The notes below the pieces were generated by a model, which saw only the letters and a list, made by a program, of their open reading frames with translations, did not search any database and was not told where the DNA came from. DNA of 64,000 bases, from positions 62,001-126,000 of the forward strand of contig CAXOVY010000011.1 in NCBI GenBank assembly GCA_964213355.1. Reading direction: 5' to 3'. The stretch is from JBAXAM01 sp964213355 (GTDB lineage: Bacteria > Pseudomonadota > Gammaproteobacteria > UBA9339). Every line of letters starts with the position of its first letter. Position 1 is the stretch's first letter. A program made the translations under genes and the position numbers. Of this stretch, positions 35,976 to 44,776 are shown piece by piece.

Positions 35976-36674
35976 TTAGCGCGAGGCATGCTTTTCTAAT
36001 TCGTGAATCAATCCAACGTTAATTCCAGACAAATCTCTTATTACTTTATCTGCGATACAATTGAAATATTTATCACCACAATCATCTATTAGAACACACT
36101 TCATTCTGGCTGCTTTTGCGGAAATCAATCCATTTAAAGAATCTTCTATTACAAAACAATTGGACACATTACAATTCAACTTGTCGGCGGCAGTCAAATA
36201 TACTGCTGGGTGTGGCTTGCCGTAAGCCTCAGATTCAGCTGAATATACGACACTAAACGCATCATTCAGTTGTAGTTTTTTTAGGATGGAAATAATAATA
36301 TTTACGGGAGATGAGGATGCAATTGCTAGTGTCTTATTATGTGATAATAATAAATCTATAGCGCCGTACAACCCACTAATTACTTGCGCATTTTCACTTA
36401 TTCCTTCATTTGCCTGAGAATATATCTCCCCTGTCATCTTCTTCGCAGCAGCATCACCAAAATTGTATGTTTGTTGATATTCCTTCACTATTTCCTCAAT
36501 TCTTTTACCAACCGTACGAAGAATGTCATTATCAGAGACCAAAATCCCATGCTCATTAAAAACATTAAATTTGGCTTTGTGCCAACACGGCTCTGAATCT
36601 ATTATAACGCCGTCAAAATCAAATATAACGCTATTTATAGCACTTTGAACGCACAACTCTGAACTTGAAATCAT
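35976..36674 (-). CDS. HAD-family sugar-phosphate phosphatase / beta-phosphoglucomutase-like
   Basis: This 232-residue protein is a HAD hydrolase of the beta-PGM-like subgroup. Motif I is FDFDGVIIDSEP with nucleophile Asp near residue 20, motif II is ASSSPVN, the Lys of motif III is in YGKPHPAVYLTAA, and motif IV is VIEDSLNG. A helical cap lies between motifs I and II. Close relatives remove phosphate from 2-deoxyglucose-6-phosphate or similar, or isomerise glucose phosphates. It is the first gene of the sugar operon that ends with hexokinase. The ATG at 36674 has a GGGGAT-type site upstream. Confidence 0.85.
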   Translation of the reverse strand: MISSSELCVQSAINSVIFDFDGVIIDSEPCWHKAKFNVFNEHGILVSDNDILRTVGKRIEEIVKEYQQTYNFGDAAAKKMTGEIYSQANEGISENAQVISGLYGAIDLLLSHNKTLAIASSSPVNIIISILKKLQLNDAFSVVYSAESEAYGKPHPAVYLTAADKLNCNVSNCFVIEDSLNGLISAKAARMKCVLIDDCGDKYFNCIADKVIRDLSGINVGLIHELEKHASR

Positions 36675-37587
36675 GGCAATATCCCCTTTTTTATCTGCGC
36701 GAGTTTACTCCGATGTATTCAATTCGTCCAGAAAAAGCATTCTATTACAGCTTATTATTGAAAATCATTTTTCTATTTCTCCATGAATCATAAACTGAAT
36801 CTAAACTCATTACTGATCCACTTAACCGGTAGCCGCAGACTTTAGCCTGCACTGCTATAACGCAGACTAAAGTCTGCGCCCACCAGCCTGCAGAGAATAG
36901 AACAAGCCAAAATAGCATTAATGATTTTAGAAAAAAAACACTCAGGCTAGCCATGTCGTCGTGCTACACGGGATATGTGTGTGCAAGCTTTACGATTTGT
37001 ATAAAGAACAGAAAACATGTTTTTACATAAGCTGATATTATAGAAACCATTATCAATGTCCTTAAAAGCTTCATTAGACAGCATTTATGTGCTAATTGGG
37101 TTTATTTATTATGCTGGATCATTTTCATTTTATTTCGAGAAAGATCAGCCTAGACGCAAATTTATGGAAAGCTGTTGTTAGTGTGAGGCAATTCGAAATC
37201 CTACAACAGCTAGCGATTCTAATGTTTATAAAGTATAATGGATTACAGATTAAAGACCTACTACTATACAATAAAAACAATTTATACAGTGAATCGCGCT
37301 TTAATCGTTTAATCTTTTGTATTAAATATGTATCGTTTGGAGTTTTGTTGACGTGATATAAGTTTTTAAAACCACTGCGCTGACTTTATCATTCTTCTGC
37401 TAAAAACGCTGACTTCAAATCTGTACTCATCTACAATTGCAGATAATTTACGAAAAATATTGAGTTAATGATGGAAGTAAAAAACAGAATATTACGTATA
37501 TAAAGAAACTGTTGTTTTTCCTGAATTAAAAAACTACAGTGAAATTATTAATATACTAGTTGCTATATGTAAAAAGAGGAAATAATT
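36675..37587. other. 913-bp intergenic region between the sugar operon and the NRPS gene
   Basis: No convincing gene is present. It contains the REP-like repeat at 36828-36884 and two short open frames (36745-36954 minus, 37096-37356 plus) that lack support. The first has a membrane-like N-terminus, but the repeat makes up its middle. The last 100 bp are AT-rich and should contain the NRPS promoter. The NRPS ribosome-binding site AGAGGA ends eight bases before its ATG. Confidence 0.5.
36828..36884. repeat. REP-like palindromic repeat pair
   Basis: GCAGACTTTAGCCTGC and CGCAGACTAAAGTCTGCG stand as opposed palindromes, bordered by GGTAGC and GCCCACC. This is the same family as 26485-26540. The two copies differ at several bases but keep pairing within each palindrome. 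Confidence 0.7.
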
Positions 37588-40500
37588 ATGTGTTCACACT
37601 TTATGGTTAATAAATTTAGTTGTTATCTTATAGGAGAAGATAACCTGGCTAATAGCTGTGTAAAAATAATACTAGAACACGGATATACTTTATTAGGTAT
37701 TTGTTCTCCTTCAGAACAAATAAGAGACTTCGCCAACCAAAATAACATACCCTATACTAACTCATTAGAAGTTTTTGAATCATGGTTACAAGCAAATAAA
37801 TGCGATTTTTTGTTCAGTATTGTTAACTCCCGTATTTTAAGTAAAGATATAATCAAATTACCCCGTTATTTTTCTATTAATTATCATAATGCAGCTCTTC
37901 CCAAATATGCAGGTGTTCATGCTACTTCATGGGCAATTTTAAATAATGAGAGGTCTCATGGCGTAACATGGCATGTCATGGATAGAGGGATAGACACTGG
38001 TGATATACTAAAACAAGCTATTTTTGAGATCTATAGCCAAGAAACAAACTTTACTTTGGATATTAAATGTATTGAAAAAGCCATACCTTTATTTAGAAAT
38101 TTATTAGAAGAATTGGTTAATGGGGAGTATAAAAAAACAAAACAGGATCTTAATCAGAGAAGTTATTATACCCTTTATCAAAAACCTAAATATTGGGGTT
38201 TAATTTCTTGGGTATCTTCTACTGCTAATGAAATATACGTTCTATTTAGGGCTTTAAATTTTCCTGGACATGCTAATAAATTATGTTTGCCAAAACTTGT
38301 TTTTAATAATGTGATTTTTTTTGCCAAACAGGCCGCTATTTTGAGTAAGAAAAAAAAATTATTACCAGGCACAGTGGTGGAGTTAACTGCCGATTACCTA
38401 AGAGTGTCTACGATAACGGATGATATAGTATTTTCCCAGCTTGCTGACATCAATGGCAAAAGCTATAGTATTTCGGAGTTTGCGGATCTTCATGGGATCA
38501 AAGAAAACAAAATTCTTTCCTCATTAGATCAAAGCTTCCTGCTTCAATTAGAACAACATAGTGAATTATTGGCCAAAAGTGAATCTTTTTGGATACGTAC
38601 TCTTGAGCAAATTAAAAGCCCAAACTTTTGGTCGTTTAACCATAACGAAGATATCGCTCGTAAGAAAGTTAATACAATAAAAACTATTATTTATTCTAAT
38701 AAATGTTTTAAAGACAAAATAATGTCATTATTGCCAGCAGATGTTGATGCAACTGATGCCCTCATAACTATTTTTTTTCTCTACCTATACAGGTTAAATA
38801 ATTATGATAATTTTAGTGTTGGTTATGAGTGCAAGTTTTTAGAAGAAATTGAAACAGATATGCATATGTTTTTTGCTAACATTGTACCAATAAATTTGAG
38901 TTTTACTTCAGAAACTGATTTTTATCAGGCGGTGAGTAAGGTAAACGAGCTTTTAAAGCTTATTAATCAACATAAAACTTTTGCTAAAGATGTAATGCTG
39001 CGTTATCCCCAGTTAACTGGCCAATCAATATCGTTTCCGCTTGTGGTTAGTACCATTGAACCTGTTGGAGAAAACCATAGTGAAATAAGTGGTTATTTAT
39101 ATTTTGTAATAAATGAAGAAGGCATCATTCTATATTCACCAGACAATCTTGACAAAACAAATCAAAAAATTATAGACAGTATGAATGGACATTTGCAAGT
39201 CCTAGTTGATGAAATTTTGTTAAATAAAAGTCTTCCTATAAAAAAACTATCTATTTTGACCCAACAAGAAAACCAATTGATCCTCGAAGATTGGAATAAT
39301 ACGGCAACATATTATCCACGTAAATTGTCTCTTCCCAAAGTTTTTGAACAGCAAGCAAATAGATATCCTAATAATATAGCAGTGAAATATAATAATACAT
39401 TTTTAACTTATCAGGAACTCAACATAAAAGCAAATCAACTTGCTTTTTATTTAAGTGGTCTAGGAATTAAAAACGGAAGTTTAGTGGCTATATATTTTGA
39501 TAAAGGGATAAACTCTATTTTGGGCATATTGTCTATACTTAAAACTGGGGCAGCTTATGTTCCACTAGACACAATGTCTCCTAAGCAACACATCAAATAT
39601 ATTCTTGAGGATACTGAAGTTTCCATTATTTTGACTCAAGAAAAGAATAGGGAAATCCTAGAGGAGTGCTTGCCAAGTAGAAAATTTACCATGCTATCTA
39701 TTGATGATCCTAATGCTGATTTGACTATATTCAATGGCCAAAATATACAGAACCTTACTACTTCTATACGACCTACCAGTCTAGCCTATATTATGTACAC
39801 CTCCGGATCCACTGGTGTACCTAAGGGAGTGGTGATAAATCATAGAGCTATTATTAGATTGGTAAAGGATACTAATTATATCCAGTTTGCTTCAGATGAT
39901 TCTGTAGCACAAGCGGCTAGTATAAGCTTTGATGCTTCAACTTTTGAAATATGGGGAGCGTTATTAAATGGGGCAAAATTGGTATGTGCTGGTGACAATA
40001 CTATTTTAGATGCTGAAAGCTTTGCTCGTTTTTTGCATGATGAAAAAATAAATATTTTATGGTTAACATCGGCGCTATTTGACCAATATGCTTCAGTAAA
40101 ATCGGCCATGTTTAAGGAATTAAAATATCTATTGGTTGGCGGTGATGTGTTAAATGCCGACGCTGTTTATTCTGTTATAAATTGTCCAACTAGTGCTCCG
40201 TTGTGTATGTTAAACGGATATGGTCCCACCGAAAACACCACATTTACTACAACCTTCTCTATACGAAAAAATTTTGATAAAAATAAATCTATTCCTATTG
40301 GGCAACCTATAGCTAATACTACTGTATATGTATTAGACAAATATTTAAATCCTATGCCAGCTGGTATACCTGGAGAACTATGTGTTGGTGGTGATGGTTT
40401 ATCATTGGGATATTGGCACAAAGAAACCATGACTAAAGAAAAATTTATTGATGTCATTTTGAATAATAAAAAAATCAAACTCTATAAAATTGGAGATTTA

Positions 40501-42357
40501 GTAAGATGGTTAGCAGATGGTAATTTGGAATACATATGTAGGTTAGATAACCAAGTTAAGATTAGAGGTTTTAGAATAGAACTAGAAGCTATAGAATTAT
40601 GTTTGCTAAATTGTGATATGGTAAGTCAATGTGCTGTTATTGTTCAGCAGGATAAAAAAATGCATAAAATGTTGACAGCTTATCTTGTAGTTAAAAGTAA
40701 TGGTAGTAAAGATATTTCTTTTATACGTCAATTTTTAACAAAACATCTACCGCCTTACATGGTACCGAATATGTTCATTACTATGGATAAACTGCCACTA
40801 ACACTCAATGGAAAAGTAGATAAAAAATCATTACCGCTTAAATTGCAGGAACAAATACCAGCAGCTGAAAACTGTATTTATCCACGGAATGAGCTAGAAA
40901 ACAAACTAGCTGATATTTGGAAGGAATTGCTTAATTTAGATATCATTAGCGTAAATGATAACTTTTTTCACTTGGGTGGACACTCTCTCTTAATAACGGA
41001 GATGCTAGTAAAAATCAAAAAGCAAATTAATGCCGATTTTCCACTGCATGCATTTTTAGAAACACCAAACTTAGCTAATTTAGCCAGGTTGATTGAGACA
41101 CAACATCACTATGTTTCGACACCCAATACGTTGAGAAATATAGACCAAGCTTTTCTTGATGATACTTTCTTAGATCCAAAAATAAAACCACCATCATTTT
41201 CTCGCCCATTGCCTATAGGGGAAGAGCTAAAAGCTGTTTTACTTACAGGAGTAACTGGGTTTTTAGGAGTATATTTATTAAATGATCTTTATCGCTTATC
41301 GAGCGCTAAAATTTATTGCTTGGTTAGAGCCAGCAGCCTTGATGATGCGCACTGGCGGTTAAAACAAATTTTAAATGCGCATAAACTTGATGAAAGCATG
41401 GCTATCAACGACCGGGTAGTTGTTATGGTTGGTGATCTGGCAAAGCCGTTACTAGGATTGGATCAGGTAACTTTTGACATGCTAAGTGAGGAGATAGATT
41501 ACATTTATCATTGTGGTGCCTATGTACATCATATTTACAATTATGAAATGTTACGGGAAACTAATGTTTTAAGTACTTTAGAAATAATAAAACTAGCAGT
41601 AAATAAAAAAAATAAGCATATTCACTACGTTTCGACACTATCTACGGCAGTTAACTGTAACAACAACCGTGAATTAATTGTTAAAGATTTTTTTGATGAA
41701 AATAAGTTGCCGCTGGACATGTCGAATGGTTACGTGCAGACTAAGTTAGCTTCTGAAATTATTTTAGCTAAGGCGTATGAACGTGATATTTCAGTGTCTA
41801 TATATAGACCTTCTTGGATAGTGGGTCATGAATGTACTGGAATCTGCCCTGTAGAAAACAACCATTTGTTTCTTCTGCTTAAGGGGTGTGTGCAAATGGG
41901 TCTTGCACCTAAATTGGAGTTGAACTTGAATTTGCTACCTGTTGATTTTGTCAGTAATATGATCATCAAAATATCTCTTAACATGGGAAAAGCTCCATAT
42001 CAAATATTTAATTTGGTTAATCAATTTACCGTTACATGGAGTGAGTTGTTTGAGTATATGAATGATTACGGGCACAAAGTAAAACTGATTTCGGCTACAG
42101 ATTGGCGGCAAAAGCATTTAGCTAAGATAGATAGAAAGAATGCAGCCTACCCTTTAATGGCGCTTTATTTTATGGATGGTGGTATTGATTGGGCTGCATC
42201 GCAAAATAATTTTTTAAATATAAATGATCACAATACTGTTAGGGCTATGAAAACTCTTGGCTTAAGTTATACAAAAATTGATGAGGTTATTCTTAAGCGG
42301 TATTTTGATTTTTTTCATCAAAGTGGTTTTATGCCGTTAACAGGTACGAAAAATTAA
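37588..42357 (+). CDS. One-module NRPS: formyltransferase, partial C, A (Val-like), T, thioester reductase
   Basis: This is a 1589-residue synthetase. Residues 1-310 are a methionyl-tRNA-formyltransferase-like domain, with SINYHNAALPKYAGVHATSW (catalytic Asn/His) and Asp in MDRGIDTGDIL, as in LgrA of linear gramicidin. About 325-570 resemble only the C-terminal lobe of a condensation domain; no HHxxxDG is seen. The adenylation domain (585-1075) has YTSGSTGVPKG, YGPTENT and NGKVDKKSL. Aligning to GrsA gives the code D-A-F-W-L-G-G-T-F-K, one change from a known Val code. The carrier motif is HLGGHSLL near 1128. The thioester reductase (1205-1589) has LTGVTGFLG and GYVQTKLASE. The predicted product is an N-formyl-valine aldehyde or alcohol. 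Confidence 0.88.
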   Translation: MCSHFMVNKFSCYLIGEDNLANSCVKIILEHGYTLLGICSPSEQIRDFANQNNIPYTNSLEVFESWLQANKCDFLFSIVNSRILSKDIIKLPRYFSINYHNAALPKYAGVHATSWAILNNERSHGVTWHVMDRGIDTGDILKQAIFEIYSQETNFTLDIKCIEKAIPLFRNLLEELVNGEYKKTKQDLNQRSYYTLYQKPKYWGLISWVSSTANEIYVLFRALNFPGHANKLCLPKLVFNNVIFFAKQAAILSKKKKLLPGTVVELTADYLRVSTITDDIVFSQLADINGKSYSISEFADLHGIKENKILSSLDQSFLLQLEQHSELLAKSESFWIRTLEQIKSPNFWSFNHNEDIARKKVNTIKTIIYSNKCFKDKIMSLLPADVDATDALITIFFLYLYRLNNYDNFSVGYECKFLEEIETDMHMFFANIVPINLSFTSETDFYQAVSKVNELLKLINQHKTFAKDVMLRYPQLTGQSISFPLVVSTIEPVGENHSEISGYLYFVINEEGIILYSPDNLDKTNQKIIDSMNGHLQVLVDEILLNKSLPIKKLSILTQQENQLILEDWNNTATYYPRKLSLPKVFEQQANRYPNNIAVKYNNTFLTYQELNIKANQLAFYLSGLGIKNGSLVAIYFDKGINSILGILSILKTGAAYVPLDTMSPKQHIKYILEDTEVSIILTQEKNREILEECLPSRKFTMLSIDDPNADLTIFNGQNIQNLTTSIRPTSLAYIMYTSGSTGVPKGVVINHRAIIRLVKDTNYIQFASDDSVAQAASISFDASTFEIWGALLNGAKLVCAGDNTILDAESFARFLHDEKINILWLTSALFDQYASVKSAMFKELKYLLVGGDVLNADAVYSVINCPTSAPLCMLNGYGPTENTTFTTTFSIRKNFDKNKSIPIGQPIANTTVYVLDKYLNPMPAGIPGELCVGGDGLSLGYWHKETMTKEKFIDVILNNKKIKLYKIGDLVRWLADGNLEYICRLDNQVKIRGFRIELEAIELCLLNCDMVSQCAVIVQQDKKMHKMLTAYLVVKSNGSKDISFIRQFLTKHLPPYMVPNMFITMDKLPLTLNGKVDKKSLPLKLQEQIPAAENCIYPRNELENKLADIWKELLNLDIISVNDNFFHLGGHSLLITEMLVKIKKQINADFPLHAFLETPNLANLARLIETQHHYVSTPNTLRNIDQAFLDDTFLDPKIKPPSFSRPLPIGEELKAVLLTGVTGFLGVYLLNDLYRLSSAKIYCLVRASSLDDAHWRLKQILNAHKLDESMAINDRVVVMVGDLAKPLLGLDQVTFDMLSEEIDYIYHCGAYVHHIYNYEMLRETNVLSTLEIIKLAVNKKNKHIHYVSTLSTAVNCNNNRELIVKDFFDENKLPLDMSNGYVQTKLASEIILAKAYERDISVSIYRPSWIVGHECTGICPVENNHLFLLLKGCVQMGLAPKLELNLNLLPVDFVSNMIIKISLNMGKAPYQIFNLVNQFTVTWSELFEYMNDYGHKVKLISATDWRQKHLAKIDRKNAAYPLMALYFMDGGIDWAASQNNFLNINDHNTVRAMKTLGLSYTKIDEVILKRYFDFFHQSGFMPLTGTKN

Positions 42358-42395
42358 TTCCTATGCAGATAGATTTCTGATAAAGAGGAAAAACG

Positions 42396-44312
42396 ATGAA
42401 AAAGGAAATAAATAAAAAAAACAGGGCAATTACTTCTAATAATATTGACTCTTATCTTGAAGATTACCTCAGAGAAATTACTGCTTGTATACCAGGAAAT
42501 TTTTATTGGAAAAACAAAGAAAATCGTTATTTAGGTTGTAATCAGCGTTTGTGTGAAACCTTGGGATTAAGAAATGAAGATATTATAGGGAAAACTGACC
42601 ACGATCTTTGGCCAGAACAAGCAGAAGAATTACATAAAAATGATGCTGCTGTTATGGCATCAGGCCAAGCTACAAACTTTGAAGAAATAGTGCACCTAAA
42701 AGGCCAAAAGCCCAAATTTTACGCGGTTATCAAAATCCCCCTTAAAGATACTAATGGAAACATTATTGGTATTATAGGAAACTCTTTAGATATTACTTAC
42801 CGCAAAGAGGCTGAACAGTTAGAGATCGAAGCGTCGCATTTAAGACTTGAAAATGAACTGCAAAGAATAAAAATTCAGGAGCAAGAAAGATTTGCTCTAA
42901 TCGCAAGTCGAGTGGCCCATGATATCCGTTCACCATTAACAACTTTGCAGACGATTGTCATGTCTACCTCCAAAAGCCTCCCTGAAAAAAATCGTGTTGC
43001 TTTAAATAGCGTAACTAAAAGCATTACTGATGTTGCTAATAATTTACTGAATAGATACAAAAAAGCCACTAATGAAACGACTACTGGAGTAGTGGAAATA
43101 CAATCCATCTTGGTATCTCTGACATTATCAAAAATTGCAAGCGAGAAAAGACATCAATATGCCAATTATCCAGTTAAGATAAATGATTTGTATAGGCCGA
43201 ATAGTAACTTTGTATTCATTAAAACAGATCCATCAAACTTTGATCGCATGATATCAAATCTAGTGAATAATTCCGTTGATGCTTTTGAAGGTAAAAAAGG
43301 CAAGGTTGATTTAAAACTCAGCACAGAAAATGAACAGGCTAAGATTACCATCCAAGATAACGGCAAAGGTATGCCGCAAAAAGTTATTGATAAAATTATG
43401 AATAATATTGCTGTAACTCATAGTAAAAAAGATGGTAATGGGATTGGTTTCACTCAGATTCGAAGTACGCTGCAACTAAGTAAAAGCAGCATGTTGATTG
43501 AATCCAAAATTGGCAAGGGAACTAAGATAGCACTTACTTTTCCAATAGCAGACGTACCTGATTGGATAGCACAGCAAATCATATTACATAAAGGCGATAC
43601 AGTTGTTGTTTTGGATGATGATCCTTCTATTCATTATGCCTGGAACGCGCGTTTTGAAAATTACAAAGGCATTGTTAGTTTAAAGCATTTTAAATCCGGT
43701 GAAAAAGCAATTGATTTTATTAATGCCAAGCCCGAAAAAAATAAGGTATTTTTACTATCTGACTTTGAATTAATAAACCAAGAGCTAAATGGCTTAGAGG
43801 TTATCGAACGGGTTTCTATGCGGAAGCAGTCTGTTCTTGTAACAAGCCATTATTCAAACATAAAGATTCATGACCTTGCCGCTGAAATTGGAGTTAAAAT
43901 ATTACCCAAACAACTCGCGTCAGAGGTTCCTATTAAGATAAAAGAAAAAGAAAGAAACATAGATATTTTTAAAAAGATAGATTTGGTTATCATAGATGAT
44001 GATCAACTGCTTGCTGATTCTCTAGCTAATCTTCTCAAAGATAGATTTACAGGGGTAGAAGCGTACTACCATCCAAAACATTTTTTAGAGAATCTATCAC
44101 AATATGCTAAAAACACTATAATTTGTATGGATCATGATTTCAAAAGTCAAATGAACGGTATTGACTTAGCTGAACAACTACATGAGGCTGGCTATACAAA
44201 ACTTTATTTGTTTTCTGGTAAGACTTTTGAAAAAAAAGAAATACCAGATTATCTGACAGTACTGCTTAAAGGTGATGTGAATGCTTTCATGCAACTCAAA
44301 GTTGATGAATAG
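42396..44312 (+). CDS. PAS hybrid histidine kinase with two receiver domains
   Basis: This is a 638-residue soluble sensor kinase without membrane helices. A PAS domain (about 30-145) contains NFYWKNKENRYLGCNQ and IGKTDHDLWP. The HisKA helix has the phospho-His in VAHDIRSPLTTL near residue 176. HATPase motifs follow: NLVNNSVDAF (N box), DNGKGMP (G1) and GNGIGF (G2). Receiver 1 (about 405-515) has VVLDDDPS and LLSDFEL. Receiver 2 (about 525-635) has VIIDDDQLL and CMDHDF. It starts 39 bases after the NRPS stop, with AAGAGGA upstream, so the two are probably one operon. PAS proteins bind small ligands, and the NRPS product could be one. Confidence 0.88.
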   Translation: MKKEINKKNRAITSNNIDSYLEDYLREITACIPGNFYWKNKENRYLGCNQRLCETLGLRNEDIIGKTDHDLWPEQAEELHKNDAAVMASGQATNFEEIVHLKGQKPKFYAVIKIPLKDTNGNIIGIIGNSLDITYRKEAEQLEIEASHLRLENELQRIKIQEQERFALIASRVAHDIRSPLTTLQTIVMSTSKSLPEKNRVALNSVTKSITDVANNLLNRYKKATNETTTGVVEIQSILVSLTLSKIASEKRHQYANYPVKINDLYRPNSNFVFIKTDPSNFDRMISNLVNNSVDAFEGKKGKVDLKLSTENEQAKITIQDNGKGMPQKVIDKIMNNIAVTHSKKDGNGIGFTQIRSTLQLSKSSMLIESKIGKGTKIALTFPIADVPDWIAQQIILHKGDTVVVLDDDPSIHYAWNARFENYKGIVSLKHFKSGEKAIDFINAKPEKNKVFLLSDFELINQELNGLEVIERVSMRKQSVLVTSHYSNIKIHDLAAEIGVKILPKQLASEVPIKIKEKERNIDIFKKIDLVIIDDDQLLADSLANLLKDRFTGVEAYYHPKHFLENLSQYAKNTIICMDHDFKSQMNGIDLAEQLHEAGYTKLYLFSGKTFEKKEIPDYLTVLLKGDVNAFMQLKVDE

Positions 44313-44413
44313 CCCTAAGTGCTATAAGTTTTGAAAAAATAGAAGCAGCATTGTATGGAGAATGGGCGGCTGATGGAGAAATATTTTTAAACAAATTTAG
44401 GACTCAGTTTTGA
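44312..44413 (+). pseudogene. Short C-terminal remnant of an unidentified gene
   Basis: The frame from just after the kinase stop to a TGA at 44411 has protein-like content (FEKIEAALYGEWAADGEIF), but no start codon or ribosome-binding site. It is probably the tail of a deleted gene. It lies within the 464-bp gap before rhuM, which otherwise holds only the ankyrin fragment. Confidence 0.3.
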
Positions 44414-44420
44414 CAGATCC

Positions 44421-44681
44421 TTATTTACATCCCAGTGGATTAGAACCTACTGTAGATTCCTCCTTCTTTTCTATATATTTTTTCAGCAGATCTACTACCT
44501 CTTTGCGACCATTTTGTTCGGCTACAAGTAACGGTGTTAGTCCACCTGGGCCCAGCTGATCAACCTTGACTCCCTCCTTTGCTATCAGCAGCTCTACTAC
44601 CTCTTTGTGACCACATTGTGCAGCTATATATAGCGGTGTTGCTCCATCAACTTGATTCGTAACTGCTTGATTCTTTGATGT
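44421..44681 (-). pseudogene. Ankyrin-repeat protein, C-terminal fragment
   Basis: Eighty-six codons encode two ankyrin repeats, GATPLYIAAQCGHKEVVELL and GLTPLLVAEQNGRKEVVDLL, then a charged tail ending in PLGCK and a stop at 44421. Upstream a TAA at 44682-44684 closes the frame and no start exists, so this is the 3' end of a lost gene. Ankyrin proteins are common effectors in Legionella and Coxiella. I infer only that such a gene once stood here. Confidence 0.75.
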
Positions 44682-44776
44682 TTATAACACGGGACGCCCA
44701 CTATTTTTGGCTTACAATGCGTAACAGTGGCACACCAATCTACGCAAAAGTCCCGCACGCGAAAAATAACAAAAAA

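Noticed and set aside
36745..36954. 69-codon minus frame with a membrane-like N-terminus
   Set aside because: Its middle is the translated REP-like palindrome, so the frame is probably accidental.
37096..37356. 86-codon frame in the gap before the NRPS gene
   Set aside because: No ribosome-binding site, no recognisable domain, and a random-looking composition. Possible remnant but unsupported.
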